Source: Pannonibacter indicus (GTDB lineage Bacteria; Pseudomonadota; Alphaproteobacteria; Rhizobiales; Stappiaceae). From it: a stretch of 64,000 nucleotides of DNA. How positions within the stretch are numbered: position 1 is the stretch's first letter; each line of letters starts with the position of its first letter. A program made the translations under genes and the position numbers. Below the pieces are notes generated by a model that worked only from the letters and a program-made list of their open reading frames with translations, was not told where the DNA came from and did not search any database. The DNA is taken from assembly GCF_001418225.1 (NCBI RefSeq), contig NZ_LIPT01000013.1:1-64000 (forward strand). Reading direction: 5' to 3'. Below, in pieces: positions 19,944 to 30,133 of the stretch.

Positions 19944-20675
19944 ATGGAAGAGCCATCCAGCCAGGAAACAGCGGCGCATGATGTGCCGCACCGGACGCGA
20001 ACAGGCTTTGGCGCAAGACTGCGCAACTCGTTTCTGGCAGGACTCGTCATTGCAGGGCCGGTGGGCATCACCCTCTGGCTGACATGGTCTTTCATCCAGT
20101 GGGTCGATGCCCTGGTGAAGCCCGCGCTTCCGCCGGCCTATAATCCGGATAACTATCTGCCCTTTGCCGTGCCGGGCTTCGGTCTGATCGTGGCCTTTTC
20201 GGCCTTGTCTCTCACGGGCTTTCTGGCGGCCAACTTCCTTGGCCGGACACTCATTAATTTTGGCGAGCGCATCGTCGCGACGATGCCACTTGTTCGTAGT
20301 CTTTACAAGGGCTTGAAGCAGATTTTTGAGACTGTACTTGATGAAAAAGGGGGCAGTTTCAAGAAGGCCGCCCTGATCGAGTACCCCCGGAAGGGCACCT
20401 ATGCCATAGTTTTTGTCGCGACCTCCGCCAAGGGCGAGGTGGCGCAGAAGCTGCCGGAGACAGAGGACGGCGGCGGGCATATGGCCGTGTTCCTGCCGAC
20501 GACGCCCAACCCGACCTCCGGCTATCTGCTCTATTTGCCGCGCAAGGATGTGATCGAACTGTCCATGACGGTCGAGGAAGCTGCAAAGCTGATCATCTCT
20601 GCGGGCCTGATTTCACCGGAGCATCCGAAAATCGCAGAGGCTTTGCCGGGCGGCACCCCGCAGGCGAAGGGCTGA
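19944..20675 (+). CDS. DUF502 family membrane protein
   Basis: The gene encodes 243 residues. It has two membrane helices (about 28-50 and 72-97), the family motif PLVRSLYKGLKQIFETVLD and a C-terminal cytoplasmic or periplasmic domain containing FLPTTPNPTSGYLLYLPR. DUF502 proteins are widespread in Proteobacteria without an assigned role. This gene beside recG matches the usual alphaproteobacterial order. It is convergent with recG. A short hairpin with GTTTCC (about 20684-20703) may separate them. Confidence 0.88.
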   Translation: MEEPSSQETAAHDVPHRTRTGFGARLRNSFLAGLVIAGPVGITLWLTWSFIQWVDALVKPALPPAYNPDNYLPFAVPGFGLIVAFSALSLTGFLAANFLGRTLINFGERIVATMPLVRSLYKGLKQIFETVLDEKGGSFKKAALIEYPRKGTYAIVFVATSAKGEVAQKLPETEDGGGHMAVFLPTTPNPTSGYLLYLPRKDVIELSMTVEEAAKLIISAGLISPEHPKIAEALPGGTPQAKG

Positions 20676-20714
20676 GAGACTGGCCTGCCTTGGCAGGGTT
20701 TCCGCCCGTGAAGC

Positions 20715-22817
20715 TCACCCGGCCCGCAGAAGGCGGATCGCCTCGTCGCGGGAGAAGAGATAGAGCAGCGTGCGCAGGGCCTGACCGCGCGGGCCTTTCA
20801 GCTCCGGATCGGTTTCGAGGATCAGGCGGGCGTCGTCGCGAGCGGTTTCCATGAGGTCCGGCCGCGCCTCTTCGCCCGCAAGGCGGAAGCCGGGAGCGCC
20901 GGACTGCCGGGTGCCGAGGATTTCGCCTTCACCGCGCAGGCGCAGGTCTTCCTCGGCGATGAGGAAGCCGTCATTCGTCTCGCGCATGACGGCAAGGCGG
21001 GCGGCGGAGGTTTCGCCCAGCGGCCCCTTGTAGAGCAATACGCAGGAGGACGGCCTGTCGCCGCGCCCGACACGGCCGCGCAGCTGATGCAGCTGGGCAA
21101 GGCCGAAGCGCTCGGCATGTTCGATCACCATGATCGTCGCATCGGGCACATCGACGCCCACCTCGATCACGGTTGTGGCAACGAGAACGCGGGCCTGGCC
21201 TTCCTTGAAGGCGGTCATGGCCGCGTCCTTCTCTTCCGCACTCATGCGGCCATGGACGAGCGCGACGGGCATCTTCAGTTCCTGCGACAGGTGCCGGTGC
21301 CGGTCCTCGACGGCGGCAAGGTCAACCTTTTCGGATTCCTCCACCAGCGGGCAGACCCAATAGACCTTCTGCCCCTCGGCCACCGCCGCCTTGATGCGCG
21401 CCACCATCTCGCCCATGCGCTCCAGCGATACGGAGACGGTGGTGATGGGCTTGCGCCCGGCCGGCTTGCCGATGAGGCGGGAGACGTCCATGTCGCCGAA
21501 ATAGGTCAGCACCAGCGTGCGCGGGATGGGCGTTGCCGTCATCACCAGCACATCGACGCCCTTGCCCTTGGAGGAGAGCGCCAGCCGCTGATGCACGCCG
21601 AAGCGGTGCTGTTCGTCCACCACGGCAATGCCAAGGTTCTGGAACTCGACCGAGCCCTGAAACAGCGCATGAGTGCCGACGACAAGATCAATGCTGCCGT
21701 CCAGCAATCCGGCCTGCGTCTCGCGCCGCGTTCGGGCGCTGTCACGGCCGGTCAGCAAGGCAATGCGGATGCCTGCGGCTTCGCACAGCGGGGCCATGGA
21801 AGCGAAATGCTGGCGGGCGAGGATTTCGGTCGGCGCCATCATCGCCGCTTGGGCGCCGGATTCAATCACGGCTGCCATGGCCAGCAGGGCAACGATGGTC
21901 TTGCCCGCGCCCACGTCACCCTGCACCAGCCGCAGCATGCGGTGGGGGCTCGCCAGATCCGCCTCGATCTCGGCAACGGCCTGAGTCTGGCCTTCGGTGA
22001 GCGTGAAGGGCAGGGCGGCGAGGATCTTCGCCTTCAGCGCGCCATTTGCGATGCGCGGGGCACCATCCAGCTTGCGCATGGTGGCGCGCACCAGAGCCAG
22101 TGCCAGCTGGTTGGCGAGATATTCGTCATAGGCAAGGCGGGTGCGGAATGGGGATTCGGGGCCAAGATCGCCCGCCTTTTCCGGCCGGTGCAGCCGGGCC
22201 AGCGCCTCGTCGAAATCCGGCCAGCCCTTGCGCGCGGCAAATTCCGGGTCGAGCCAGTCCGGCATCACCGGCAGGCGGCCAAGCCCGGCGGCAATGGCCT
22301 TCAGCAAGGTGCGCGAGGCAAGGCCTGCGGTCATCGGATAGACCGGCTCCACATCCGGCATGGTGCCGGCCTCTTCGGGCGTCAGCACATAATCCGGATG
22401 CACCATCTGCGGGCGTTCGTTGAACCATTCTACCTTGCCGGAGATGATCCGCCGCCCGCCCACGGGCAGGGCCTTTTCCAGCCAGTCCCTGTGGGCGTGG
22501 AAAAAGACAAGCGCAATCTCGCCGGTCGGATCTCTGGCGATGATGCGATAGGGCGCCTTGCCGTGGCGCGGCGAGGGTAGGTGCCGCTCCACCACCACGT
22601 CCAGCGTTGCGATCCCGCCATTCTCCGTATGTGCGATTCCCGGCCGTCGTCGGCGGTCGATCACGCCGTGCGGCAGGTGGAACAGCAGATCGAGAACGCT
22701 GGCCTCACGCCCCGGCGTGCTGCCTGTCAGCCCATCCAGCAGCTTGGCGATCTTCGGCCCGATGCCGGGCAGCACCGAAACCGGAGCAAACAGGGGATCG
22801 AGAAGAGAGGGACGCAT
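20715..22817 (-). CDS. recG: ATP-dependent DNA helicase RecG
   Basis: The gene encodes 700 residues. RecG remodels stalled replication forks and branch-migrates Holliday junctions. The N-terminal wedge/OB domain (RPGIAHTENGGIATLDVVVERH) precedes an SF2 helicase core with Walker A GDVGAGKTIVAL (about 301-312), DEQHRFG (about 399-405), SATPIPRT-type motif III and the C-terminal QLRGRVGRGDRPSSC block. The start at 22817 (MRPSLLDPLFAP) matches the family; an in-frame ATG 13 codons upstream is possible. Confidence 0.96.
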   Translation of the reverse strand: MRPSLLDPLFAPVSVLPGIGPKIAKLLDGLTGSTPGREASVLDLLFHLPHGVIDRRRRPGIAHTENGGIATLDVVVERHLPSPRHGKAPYRIIARDPTGEIALVFFHAHRDWLEKALPVGGRRIISGKVEWFNERPQMVHPDYVLTPEEAGTMPDVEPVYPMTAGLASRTLLKAIAAGLGRLPVMPDWLDPEFAARKGWPDFDEALARLHRPEKAGDLGPESPFRTRLAYDEYLANQLALALVRATMRKLDGAPRIANGALKAKILAALPFTLTEGQTQAVAEIEADLASPHRMLRLVQGDVGAGKTIVALLAMAAVIESGAQAAMMAPTEILARQHFASMAPLCEAAGIRIALLTGRDSARTRRETQAGLLDGSIDLVVGTHALFQGSVEFQNLGIAVVDEQHRFGVHQRLALSSKGKGVDVLVMTATPIPRTLVLTYFGDMDVSRLIGKPAGRKPITTVSVSLERMGEMVARIKAAVAEGQKVYWVCPLVEESEKVDLAAVEDRHRHLSQELKMPVALVHGRMSAEEKDAAMTAFKEGQARVLVATTVIEVGVDVPDATIMVIEHAERFGLAQLHQLRGRVGRGDRPSSCVLLYKGPLGETSAARLAVMRETNDGFLIAEEDLRLRGEGEILGTRQSGAPGFRLAGEEARPDLMETARDDARLILETDPELKGPRGQALRTLLYLFSRDEAIRLLRAG

Positions 22818-23048
22818 GGCACAGGAATCCGCAAGACCGATGCCGCGTTTTGGCATGGTCTGGCGGCAAGGGCAATGAAACCTCTTGAACCTTCAGGACA
22901 TGCAGCCCAAAACCTTGACCTGACAGAGCCGGTTTGCGGCGCTATATAGCTCGGACGATGAGCTGTCCCGTTTGCGCCGGACGCGGAAACTCCGCGCTCC
23001 GGCTGCAGGCGTCAGGACGGCATGAGCCCGGCAACGCGGAGAGACATG

Positions 23049-23360
23049 ATGAGCGGCACAAGTGCAGATATGGCTGCAGCACAGGATGATGCCCTGACCT
23101 ACCGCAAGAAGCGCATCCTGTTCCGCACCTGGCACCGGGGCATGAAGGAAATGGACCTTCTGTTCGGCGGCTTTGCCCAGTCCGAACTCGACAAGCTGAC
23201 GGCAGCCGAACTGGACGAGATGGAAGAACTGATCAACGTCAATGATCAGGACCTCTTCGCCTGGATCACCGGCAGCAAGCCTGTTCCGGCAGAATGGGAC
23301 CGCCCGCTCTACCGACGCATTCTCGCCTTCCACAACATCAAGTCCAGCCGCACCGCCTGA
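23049..23360 (+). CDS. sdhE: FAD assembly factor SdhE
   Basis: The gene encodes 103 residues of the SdhE/Sdh5 (DUF339) family, which helps attach FAD covalently to the succinate dehydrogenase flavoprotein. The defining motif is RGMKEMDLLFGGFA (R-G-x-x-E), followed by a small helical bundle and DLFAWITGSKPVP. The ATG at 23049 has GGAGAG at suitable spacing; the ATG directly before it is equally possible. Lying between recG and mfd is normal in Rhizobiales. Confidence 0.94.
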   Translation: MSGTSADMAAAQDDALTYRKKRILFRTWHRGMKEMDLLFGGFAQSELDKLTAAELDEMEELINVNDQDLFAWITGSKPVPAEWDRPLYRRILAFHNIKSSRTA

Positions 23361-23426
23361 TCCGGACGGATCGCCAGTCCGCAAAAGCGCCTTTGCGCGC
23401 CGCACAGCATTTCAGGGATAAGAACC

Positions 23427-26400
23427 GTGTTCGAGAGCCTTCTCCGCGACAAGGGCAACATCACGCTGGCCAGCGTGCCGGATGGGGCCGAGGCGCTGGC
23501 GCTTGCACGCATTCTGGACGAGGGGCCGAAGCAGGGGCTTTGCGCCGTCTTCGTCGCCCGTGATGCCACGCGGGCACAAGGGCTCATCGAGGCGCTGAGC
23601 TTCTTTGCCCCCGATGTGGAAGCCCTGTCGCTGCCTGCCTGGGACTGTCTGCCCTATGACCGTGTGTCCCCGAACCCGGCCATCAGCGCGCGTCGCTTGC
23701 TGGTGCTGGGCGAACTGGCGCGGGGCTTGCAAGGCTCCGGCCGCAAGGTGCTGGTCACCACTGTCAATGCCGCCGTGCAGCGGCTGCCGGAGCGCAGCTG
23801 GGTGGCGGGCCAGACCTTCTCCTTGAGCGCAGGCACGCGCGCAGATCTCACCTCCATCGCCGCCTGGCTGGAGCTGAACGGCTTTTCCCGCACGCCGACC
23901 GTGCGCGAGACCGGCGAATACGCGGTGCGCGGCGGCATTCTCGATCTCTTCGCGCCCGGCGCGGAGGCCCCTGTCCGCCTCGACTTCTTCGGCGATACGC
24001 TGGAGACCGTGCGTGCCTTTGATCCGGAGAGCCAGCGCACCACCGCGCCGGTGAAGAAGCTCGATCTGGTGCCGATGAGCGAGGTGGTGCTGACGGAAGA
24101 GGCGATCTCCCGTTTCCGCCGCAACTACATTGGCCGCTTCGGCGCGGCGCGGCGCGAGGATATTCTCTACCAGTCGGTCAGCGAGGGCCGCCGCTACGCT
24201 GGCATGGAGCATTGGCTGCCGCTGTTCCACGAAACGCTGGAAACGCTGTTCGACTATGTGGAGGGCGTGCCGCTCGTTCTCGATTCCCGCGCGCCGGATG
24301 CGCTGCGCGAGCGGCTGAATCAGGTGGCCGAGCATTACGCCGCCCGCAAGGAGGCGCTCGACAACGGCCATCTGGCCGGGGCCGTGCCTTATATGCCGGT
24401 GGAAACCGGCGGGCTCTATCTGGAACCTGAGGAATGGACCTCGCGCCTCGCCGATGCCGCCAGCTGCCAGATGGATGTGTTCACGCCACCGCCTGGCTCT
24501 GGCCGTCAGGTGGTGGATTTCGCCGGGCGTCAGGGCCGCAACTTCGCCGCAGAGCGTGCCGCTGGCGACGTGAACATCTTCGATGCGCTGGTGCGCCATG
24601 TGCGGGCGCTGGTGGCCGAAGAGCGCAAGGTCGTCCTGTGCTGCTGGAGCGAAGGCTCGCGCGACCGGCTGGGGCAGATCCTGTTCGACCACGGGCTGGA
24701 GCTGGCAGCGCCCGCCGATACCTTTGCCAATATGCAGGCCCTGCCGCCGCGCACGGTGGCGCTGAGCCTTCTCGGCCTTGAAACCGGCTTCGAGGTGGAC
24801 CGGCTGGTCTTCATCTCCGAGCAGGACATTCTCGGCGACCGGCTGGTGCGCAAGGGGCGGCGCAAGGCCAAGGGCGCCAATGTCCTCACCGAGGCCACCA
24901 GCCTGTCGGAAGGCGATCTCGTCGTCCACGTGGACCACGGTATCGGCCGCTTCATCGGCCTCAAGACCATCGAGGCGCTTGGCGCGCCGCATGACTGCCT
25001 TGAACTGCAATATCACGGCGGCGACAAGCTCTATCTGCCGGTCGAAAACATCGAGCTTCTGACGCGCTACGGCTCGGAAGAGACCGATGTGCAGCTCGAC
25101 AAGCTGGGCGGCGGCGCCTGGCAGGCGCGCAAGGCGCGCATGAAGAAGCGCATCCTTGAGATTGCCGACGGGCTGATCAAGACCGCCGCTGCCCGCGCCC
25201 TCAAGACCGCGCCTGTGATTGAGACGCCGGAAGGCGTCTATGACGAGTTCGCCACCCGTTTCCCCTATGACGAGACGGAAGACCAGCTGACCGCCATCGA
25301 CGCGGTGTTCGAGGATCTGTCCTCGGGCCGCCCGATGGACCGGCTGGTCTGCGGCGACGTGGGTTTCGGCAAGACGGAAGTGGCCCTGCGTGCGGCCTTT
25401 GTTGCGGCCATGTCCGGCCGTCAGGTAGCGGTCGTGGTGCCAACCACGCTGCTTGCCCGCCAGCATTTCCGCACCTTCTCGACGCGCTTCCATGGGTTGC
25501 CGGTCAATGTCGCCCATGCCTCGCGCCTCGTTAGCCCGAAGGAGCTTTCGGCGGTGAAAAAGGGCCTGGAGGATGGATCGGTCGATATCGTCGTCGGCAC
25601 CCATGCGCTGCTCGGCACCGGCGTGAAGTTCCGCGATCTCGGTCTTCTCATCATCGACGAGGAGCAGCATTTTGGCGTTAAGCACAAGGAGCGGCTGAAG
25701 GAACTGAAATCGGACGTGCATGTGCTGACGCTTTCGGCCACGCCCATTCCGCGCACGCTGCAGCAGGCGCTGACGGGCCTGCGCGAACTGTCGCTGATCG
25801 CAACGCCGCCGGTCGATCGCCTTGCCGTGCGCACCTTCATCTCGCCGCTGGATCCGCTGGTCGTGCGCGAGGCGCTGCTGCGCGAGCATTACCGCGGCGG
25901 CCAGAGCTTCTATGTCTGCCCGCGCGTGTCCGACCTTGCGGAACGGGCGGAGTTCCTCGCCGAAAGCGTGCCGGAGGTGAAGGTGGCCATCGCCCATGGC
26001 CAGATGGCGGCGGGGCAGCTGGAAGACGTGATGAATGCCTTCTACGAGGGCAAGTATGACGTGCTTCTGTCCACCACCATCGTGGAATCGGGCCTGGACA
26101 TCCCCACCGCCAACACGCTGATCGTGCACCGGGCCGACATGTTCGGCCTTGCCCAGCTTTACCAGATCCGGGGCCGCGTCGGCCGCTCCAAGACCCGCGC
26201 CTATGCGCTCTTCACCGTGCCTGCCGCCGGCAAGCTGACGGCGACGGCGGAGCGCCGCCTCAAGGTGCTGCAATCGCTGGAAAACCTCGGTGCCGGCTTC
26301 CAGCTGGCGAGCCACGACCTCGACATTCGCGGTGCGGGCAATCTTCTGGGCGAAGAGCAATCCGGCCACATCAAGGAAGTGGGCTATGAGCTCTACCAGC

Positions 26401-26927
26401 AGATGCTGGAAGAAGCGGTGGCGCAGCTGAAGGATGGCGGGAACGAGCTTGGTGAAGACCAGTGGTCGCCGCAGATCAATGTGGGCACGCCGGTGCTCAT
26501 CCCGGAAGACTATGTGCCAGATCTCAACCTGCGCCTGTCGCTCTACCGGCGTCTCGCCGATCTGACGGAAGCGCAGGAAATCGATGCCTTTGGCGCGGAG
26601 ATGATCGACCGCTTCGGCCCGCTGCCGGAAGAAGTGCAGCACCTGCTGAAGATCGTCTTCATCAAGGGCCTGTGCCGCAAGGCCAATGTGGAGAAGGTGG
26701 ATTCGGGGCCGAAGGGGATCGTCATTTCCTTCCGCAACAGCGAGTTTGCCAATCCGGCAGGGCTTGTCGGCTACATCGCGGAGCAGGGCGTTCTGGCCAA
26801 GATCCGCCCGGATCAGAAGGTGGTGCTGTCACGCGACTGGGAGCGGGCGGAAGACCGGCTGAAGGGCACGGCTGTCATCATGTCCAAGCTGGCAAAGCTG
26901 GCCGGAGGCGGCAAGGCGGCGGCTTGA
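23427..26927 (+). CDS. mfd: Transcription-repair coupling factor Mfd
   Basis: The gene encodes 1166 residues from a GTG start preceded by AGGGATAAG. Mfd removes RNA polymerase stalled at lesions and recruits UvrA. The UvrB-homology module at the N-terminus is followed by the RNA-polymerase-interacting domain (VVHVDHGIGRFIGLKTIE, about 495-512). The RecG-like translocase has Walker A GDVGFGKTEVALRAA (from 643) and IIDEEQHFGVKHKERLK (about 741). The YQIRGRVGRSK motif and the C-terminal TRCF domain end it. Complete and typical length. Confidence 0.98.
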   Translation: MFESLLRDKGNITLASVPDGAEALALARILDEGPKQGLCAVFVARDATRAQGLIEALSFFAPDVEALSLPAWDCLPYDRVSPNPAISARRLLVLGELARGLQGSGRKVLVTTVNAAVQRLPERSWVAGQTFSLSAGTRADLTSIAAWLELNGFSRTPTVRETGEYAVRGGILDLFAPGAEAPVRLDFFGDTLETVRAFDPESQRTTAPVKKLDLVPMSEVVLTEEAISRFRRNYIGRFGAARREDILYQSVSEGRRYAGMEHWLPLFHETLETLFDYVEGVPLVLDSRAPDALRERLNQVAEHYAARKEALDNGHLAGAVPYMPVETGGLYLEPEEWTSRLADAASCQMDVFTPPPGSGRQVVDFAGRQGRNFAAERAAGDVNIFDALVRHVRALVAEERKVVLCCWSEGSRDRLGQILFDHGLELAAPADTFANMQALPPRTVALSLLGLETGFEVDRLVFISEQDILGDRLVRKGRRKAKGANVLTEATSLSEGDLVVHVDHGIGRFIGLKTIEALGAPHDCLELQYHGGDKLYLPVENIELLTRYGSEETDVQLDKLGGGAWQARKARMKKRILEIADGLIKTAAARALKTAPVIETPEGVYDEFATRFPYDETEDQLTAIDAVFEDLSSGRPMDRLVCGDVGFGKTEVALRAAFVAAMSGRQVAVVVPTTLLARQHFRTFSTRFHGLPVNVAHASRLVSPKELSAVKKGLEDGSVDIVVGTHALLGTGVKFRDLGLLIIDEEQHFGVKHKERLKELKSDVHVLTLSATPIPRTLQQALTGLRELSLIATPPVDRLAVRTFISPLDPLVVREALLREHYRGGQSFYVCPRVSDLAERAEFLAESVPEVKVAIAHGQMAAGQLEDVMNAFYEGKYDVLLSTTIVESGLDIPTANTLIVHRADMFGLAQLYQIRGRVGRSKTRAYALFTVPAAGKLTATAERRLKVLQSLENLGAGFQLASHDLDIRGAGNLLGEEQSGHIKEVGYELYQQMLEEAVAQLKDGGNELGEDQWSPQINVGTPVLIPEDYVPDLNLRLSLYRRLADLTEAQEIDAFGAEMIDRFGPLPEEVQHLLKIVFIKGLCRKANVEKVDSGPKGIVISFRNSEFANPAGLVGYIAEQGVLAKIRPDQKVVLSRDWERAEDRLKGTAVIMSKLAKLAGGGKAAA

Positions 26928-27150
26928 GGCGGGAGGATCGGGGGGGGCCGAACAGAATTGAGCAGCGCAGAGCGGGGGCAGGGCGCACGCCTTCTCCCAT
27001 CCTGCCCTCTGCGCTCCTTCCAGGCTGTTGTGCAAACCCCGCCGCAGCAACAAATTTCCGGACAGCCGCCACAATTGCGCAAGACTCTGTTAAGCGAGTC
27101 CCGGCACACTGCGAGAAGTTTCAGACCCCACGTGTCCAGTAGGTCGGCAA

Positions 27151-27486
27151 GTGCCCGCAACCACCCGTCAGCGCAAAAAATCCTTTCTCGGCAGTCTCGT
27201 TATCCCGGTCGCATCGGCTGCTGTGCTTGGTTATTTTGCCTTTCATGCGGTGAATGGCGAATTCGGCATGGCTGGGCGCGCGCGTCTGGACCGTCAGGTG
27301 GCCCAGCTTGAGGCAGAACTGGCGGAAATCAAGTCGGTGCGCGAGCATCTGGCAACCCGCGTGGCGCTGCTGCGCCCGGAAAGCCTTGATCCGGATATGG
27401 TGGATGAGCGCGCCCGCGTCATCCTTAACGTCGTGCAGGCAGATGAGCTGATTATCATGCGCGGCCGTTCCGTTGCGGCGAAATAA
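27151..27486 (+). CDS. ftsB: FtsB/DivIC-type septum formation initiator
   Basis: The gene encodes 111 residues from a GTG start with AGGT six bases upstream. A short basic cytoplasmic tip is followed by one membrane helix (about 12-32) and a periplasmic coiled coil (RARLDRQVAQLEAELAEIK). The end MVDERARVILNVVQADELII is typical of the family. FtsB joins FtsQ and FtsL in the divisome. In Rhizobiales it normally sits directly before pdhA, as here. Confidence 0.92.
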   Translation: MPATTRQRKKSFLGSLVIPVASAAVLGYFAFHAVNGEFGMAGRARLDRQVAQLEAELAEIKSVREHLATRVALLRPESLDPDMVDERARVILNVVQADELIIMRGRSVAAK

Positions 27487-27595
27487 CCGGAAAACGGTTT
27501 ATATTGCCGAAATAACCAAAATCAAGTTAAGTTATAAAAGTCAAATCATTTCAGTTGGTTGGGCAGTGTTACCGCGCTGCATTCAACCTCTTGGA

Positions 27596-27627
27596 TTGAC
27601 AACGGCAAGCGGTTACCTTCCGCTTGC
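27596..27627 (+). promoter_or_regulatory. Possible pdhA promoter element with a perfect dyad
   Basis: TTGACA at 27596-27601 looks like a -35 box. Just after it lies a perfect 8-bp inverted repeat, GCAAGCGG (27605-27612) and CCGCTTGC (27620-27627), with a 7-base spacer, 35 bp before the pdhA ATG. A dyad placed over the -35/-10 interval is a common operator position. No convincing -10 box was found and no regulator is identified. Confidence 0.4.
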
Positions 27628-27661
27628 TGTCTAGGGGAAACGCCACGCAGAGACGAGGGAC

Positions 27662-28711
27662 ATGGCCGCTACAAAACAATCTTCCGCCGGTGCACGCGCG
27701 AAGGGCGCCTCCGGTCAGGGTGGTGCGGGCAACGCTGCTGCCGCCATCGCAAAATTCACGAAGGAAGAAGAGCTTCACGCTTACCGTGAAATGCTCCTGA
27801 TCCGCCGTTTCGAGGAAAAGGCTGGCCAGCTTTATGGCATGGGCCTCATCGGCGGTTTCTGCCATCTTTACATCGGTCAGGAAGCTGTCGTCGTCGGCAT
27901 GCAGATGGCCAAGGTGGACGGTGACCAGATGATCACCGGTTACCGCGACCACGGCCACATGCTGGCCATGGACCTTGATCCCAAGGGTGTCATGGCTGAG
28001 CTGACAGGCCGCCGTGGCGGCCTGTCGAAGGGCAAGGGCGGCTCCATGCACATGTTCTCCAAGGAGAAGCACTTCTACGGCGGTCACGGCATCGTCGGCG
28101 CGCAGGTCGCGCTCGGCACCGGCCTTGGCTTTGCAAACAAGTACCGTGGCAATGGCAATGTTGCGATGGCCTTCTTTGGGGACGGTGCGTCCAACCAGGG
28201 CCAGGTCTACGAGAGCTTCAACATGGCCCAGCTGTGGAAGCTGCCGGTCGTGTATGTGATCGAGAACAACAAATACGGCATGGGCACGAGCGTGAATCGC
28301 GCTTCGGCCAACACCGACCTCTCCCAGCGCGGCGCCTCCTTCGGCATCCCGGGCGAACAGGTGGACGGCATGGATGTGCGTGCCGTAAAGGCAGCCTCCG
28401 ACCGGGCGCTCGCCTGGTGCCGCGAAGGCAATGGCCCGTTCATTCTGGAAATGTTGACCTACCGCTACCGTGGTCACTCCATGTCCGACCCGGCGAAGTA
28501 CCGCTCCAAGGAAGAAGTCGACCGCATGCGCGGCGAGCATGACCCGATCGAGCAGGTCCGTTCGCGTCTGCTCGAGAGCGGCTGGGCCACCGAGGACGAT
28601 CTCAAGGGCATCGACAAGGACGTGCGCGCCATTGTTGCCGAAGCAGCAGAGTTTGCGCAGAACGATCCGGAGCCGGATGCGTCCGAGCTCTACACCGACA
28701 TTCTGCTTTAA
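27662..28711 (+). CDS. pdhA: Pyruvate dehydrogenase E1 component, alpha subunit
   Basis: The gene encodes 349 residues. With PdhB it forms the thiamine-diphosphate-dependent E1 that decarboxylates pyruvate. It has [16 protein letters not shown], the YRDHGHML and [10 protein letters not shown] blocks, and the ThDP motif [15 protein letters not shown] ending at ENN about 30 residues on. The phosphorylation-loop-like [11 protein letters not shown] is also present. The basic, Ala/Gly-rich first 30 residues are typical of alphaproteobacterial PdhA. First gene of pdhABC; 14 bp before pdhB. Confidence 0.98.
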   Translation: MAATKQSSAGARAKGASGQGGAGNAAAAIAKFTKEEELHAYREMLLIRRFEEKAGQLYGMGLIGGFCHLYIGQEAVVVGMQMAKVDGDQMITGYRDHGHMLAMDLDPKGVMAELTGRRGGLSKGKGGSMHMFSKEKHFYGGHGIVGAQVALGTGLGFANKYRGNGNVAMAFFGDGASNQGQVYESFNMAQLWKLPVVYVIENNKYGMGTSVNRASANTDLSQRGASFGIPGEQVDGMDVRAVKAASDRALAWCREGNGPFILEMLTYRYRGHSMSDPAKYRSKEEVDRMRGEHDPIEQVRSRLLESGWATEDDLKGIDKDVRAIVAEAAEFAQNDPEPDASELYTDILL

Positions 28712-28725
28712 GGCCGGGGGAATAC

Positions 28726-30117
28726 ATGCCGATCGATATTCTGATGCCGGCTCTCTCGCCGACCATGGAAGAGGGCAAGCTGTCCAAGTGGCTCAAGGCC
28801 GAGGGCGACAGCGTGAAGTCTGGCGACGTGATCGCCGAAATCGAGACCGACAAGGCAACCATGGAAGTGGAAGCCGTGGACGAAGGCACCATGGGCAAGA
28901 TCCTGGTCGCCGAGGGCACCGAGAACGTCAAGGTCAACACGAAGATCGCCGTTCTCCTCGCGGAAGGCGAAGATGCCTCTGCGATTGATGCCAGCGCTTC
29001 GGCTCCGGCTGCGGCACCGGCTCCGGCCGCAGCTGCTGCGCCTGTTGCTGCCGCTCCGGCTGCCGCTGCTCCGGCTCCTGCCCAGCCCGTCACGTCCGGC
29101 ACTGCTGACAGCGACGCTCCGGCCGGCACCGAAATGGTGACCATGACCGTGCGCGAAGCACTGCGTGATGCCATGGCCGAGGAAATGCGCCGCGACGGCG
29201 ACATCTTCATCATGGGTGAGGAAGTTGCCGAGTACCAGGGCGCCTACAAGATCACTCAGGGTCTTCTGGACGAGTTCGGTGCCAAGCGCGTTATCGACAC
29301 GCCGATTACCGAGCACGGCTTTGCCGGTCTTGCCACGGGCGCTGCCATGACGGGCCTGAAGCCCATCGTCGAGTTCATGACGTTCAACTTCGCCATGCAG
29401 GCGATTGACCACATCATCAACTCCGCTGCCAAGACGCTCTACATGTCCGGCGGCCAGCTTGGCGCTCCGATCGTTTTCCGCGGACCGAATGGCGCTGCGG
29501 CCCGCGTGGGTGCACAGCACAGCCAGGACTATGCCTCCTGGTACGCCCACATTCCGGGCCTCAAGGTCATCCAGCCCTGGTCGGCTGCAGATGCCAAGGG
29601 CCTGCTGAAGGCGGCCATCCGCGACCCGAACCCGGTCATCTTCCTCGAAAACGAGATCCTCTACGGCCAGTCCTTCGAGGTTCCGAAGGTTGATGATTTC
29701 GTCCTGCCGATCGGCAAGGCGAAGATCGAGCGCGCGGGCACGGACGTGACCATCGTCTCCTGGGGCATCGGCATGACCTATGTCATGAAGGCTGTCGACG
29801 AACTGGCAGCCATGGGCATCTCGGCGGAAGTCGTGAACCTGCGTACCATCCGTCCGCTCGACATCGACACGGTGCTCGCCTCCGTCCGCAAGACGGGCCG
29901 CTGCGTCACGGTGGAAGAAGCCTTCCCGGTCTGCTCGGTTTCCTCGGAAATCGGCTATCAGGTTCAGGAAAAGGCCTTCGACTTCCTCGATGCCCCGATC
30001 CTGCGCGTGACCGGCAAGGACGTTCCGATGCCCTATGCCGCAAACCTTGAAAAGCTGGCCCTGCCGTCTGTCAAGGAAGTCATCGACGCCGTGAAGGCTG
30101 TCACCTACAGGGACTGA
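28726..30117 (+). CDS. pdhB: Pyruvate dehydrogenase E1 beta subunit with N-terminal lipoyl domain
   Basis: The gene encodes 463 residues. It is unusual in carrying a lipoyl domain (about 1-80) with the lipoylation Lys in [11 protein letters not shown]. An Ala/Pro-rich swinging linker follows (about 88-130), then a normal E1 beta body ([14 protein letters not shown] to the end) with the [14 protein letters not shown] and [19 protein letters not shown] blocks. A lipoylated E1 beta is known from alphaproteobacteria such as Sinorhizobium. The lipoyl DNA is almost identical to that of pdhC. Confidence 0.97.
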   Translation: MPIDILMPALSPTMEEGKLSKWLKAEGDSVKSGDVIAEIETDKATMEVEAVDEGTMGKILVAEGTENVKVNTKIAVLLAEGEDASAIDASASAPAAAPAPAAAAAPVAAAPAAAAPAPAQPVTSGTADSDAPAGTEMVTMTVREALRDAMAEEMRRDGDIFIMGEEVAEYQGAYKITQGLLDEFGAKRVIDTPITEHGFAGLATGAAMTGLKPIVEFMTFNFAMQAIDHIINSAAKTLYMSGGQLGAPIVFRGPNGAAARVGAQHSQDYASWYAHIPGLKVIQPWSAADAKGLLKAAIRDPNPVIFLENEILYGQSFEVPKVDDFVLPIGKAKIERAGTDVTIVSWGIGMTYVMKAVDELAAMGISAEVVNLRTIRPLDIDTVLASVRKTGRCVTVEEAFPVCSVSSEIGYQVQEKAFDFLDAPILRVTGKDVPMPYAANLEKLALPSVKEVIDAVKAVTYRD

Positions 30118-30133
30118 GGCGAGGGAGGCCGCA

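Noticed and set aside
23412-26642. 1076-codon open frame on the minus strand over mfd
   Set aside because: It is complementary to mfd codons. Its His/Arg/Ala/Leu-rich composition is typical of the mirror frame of a high-GC gene.
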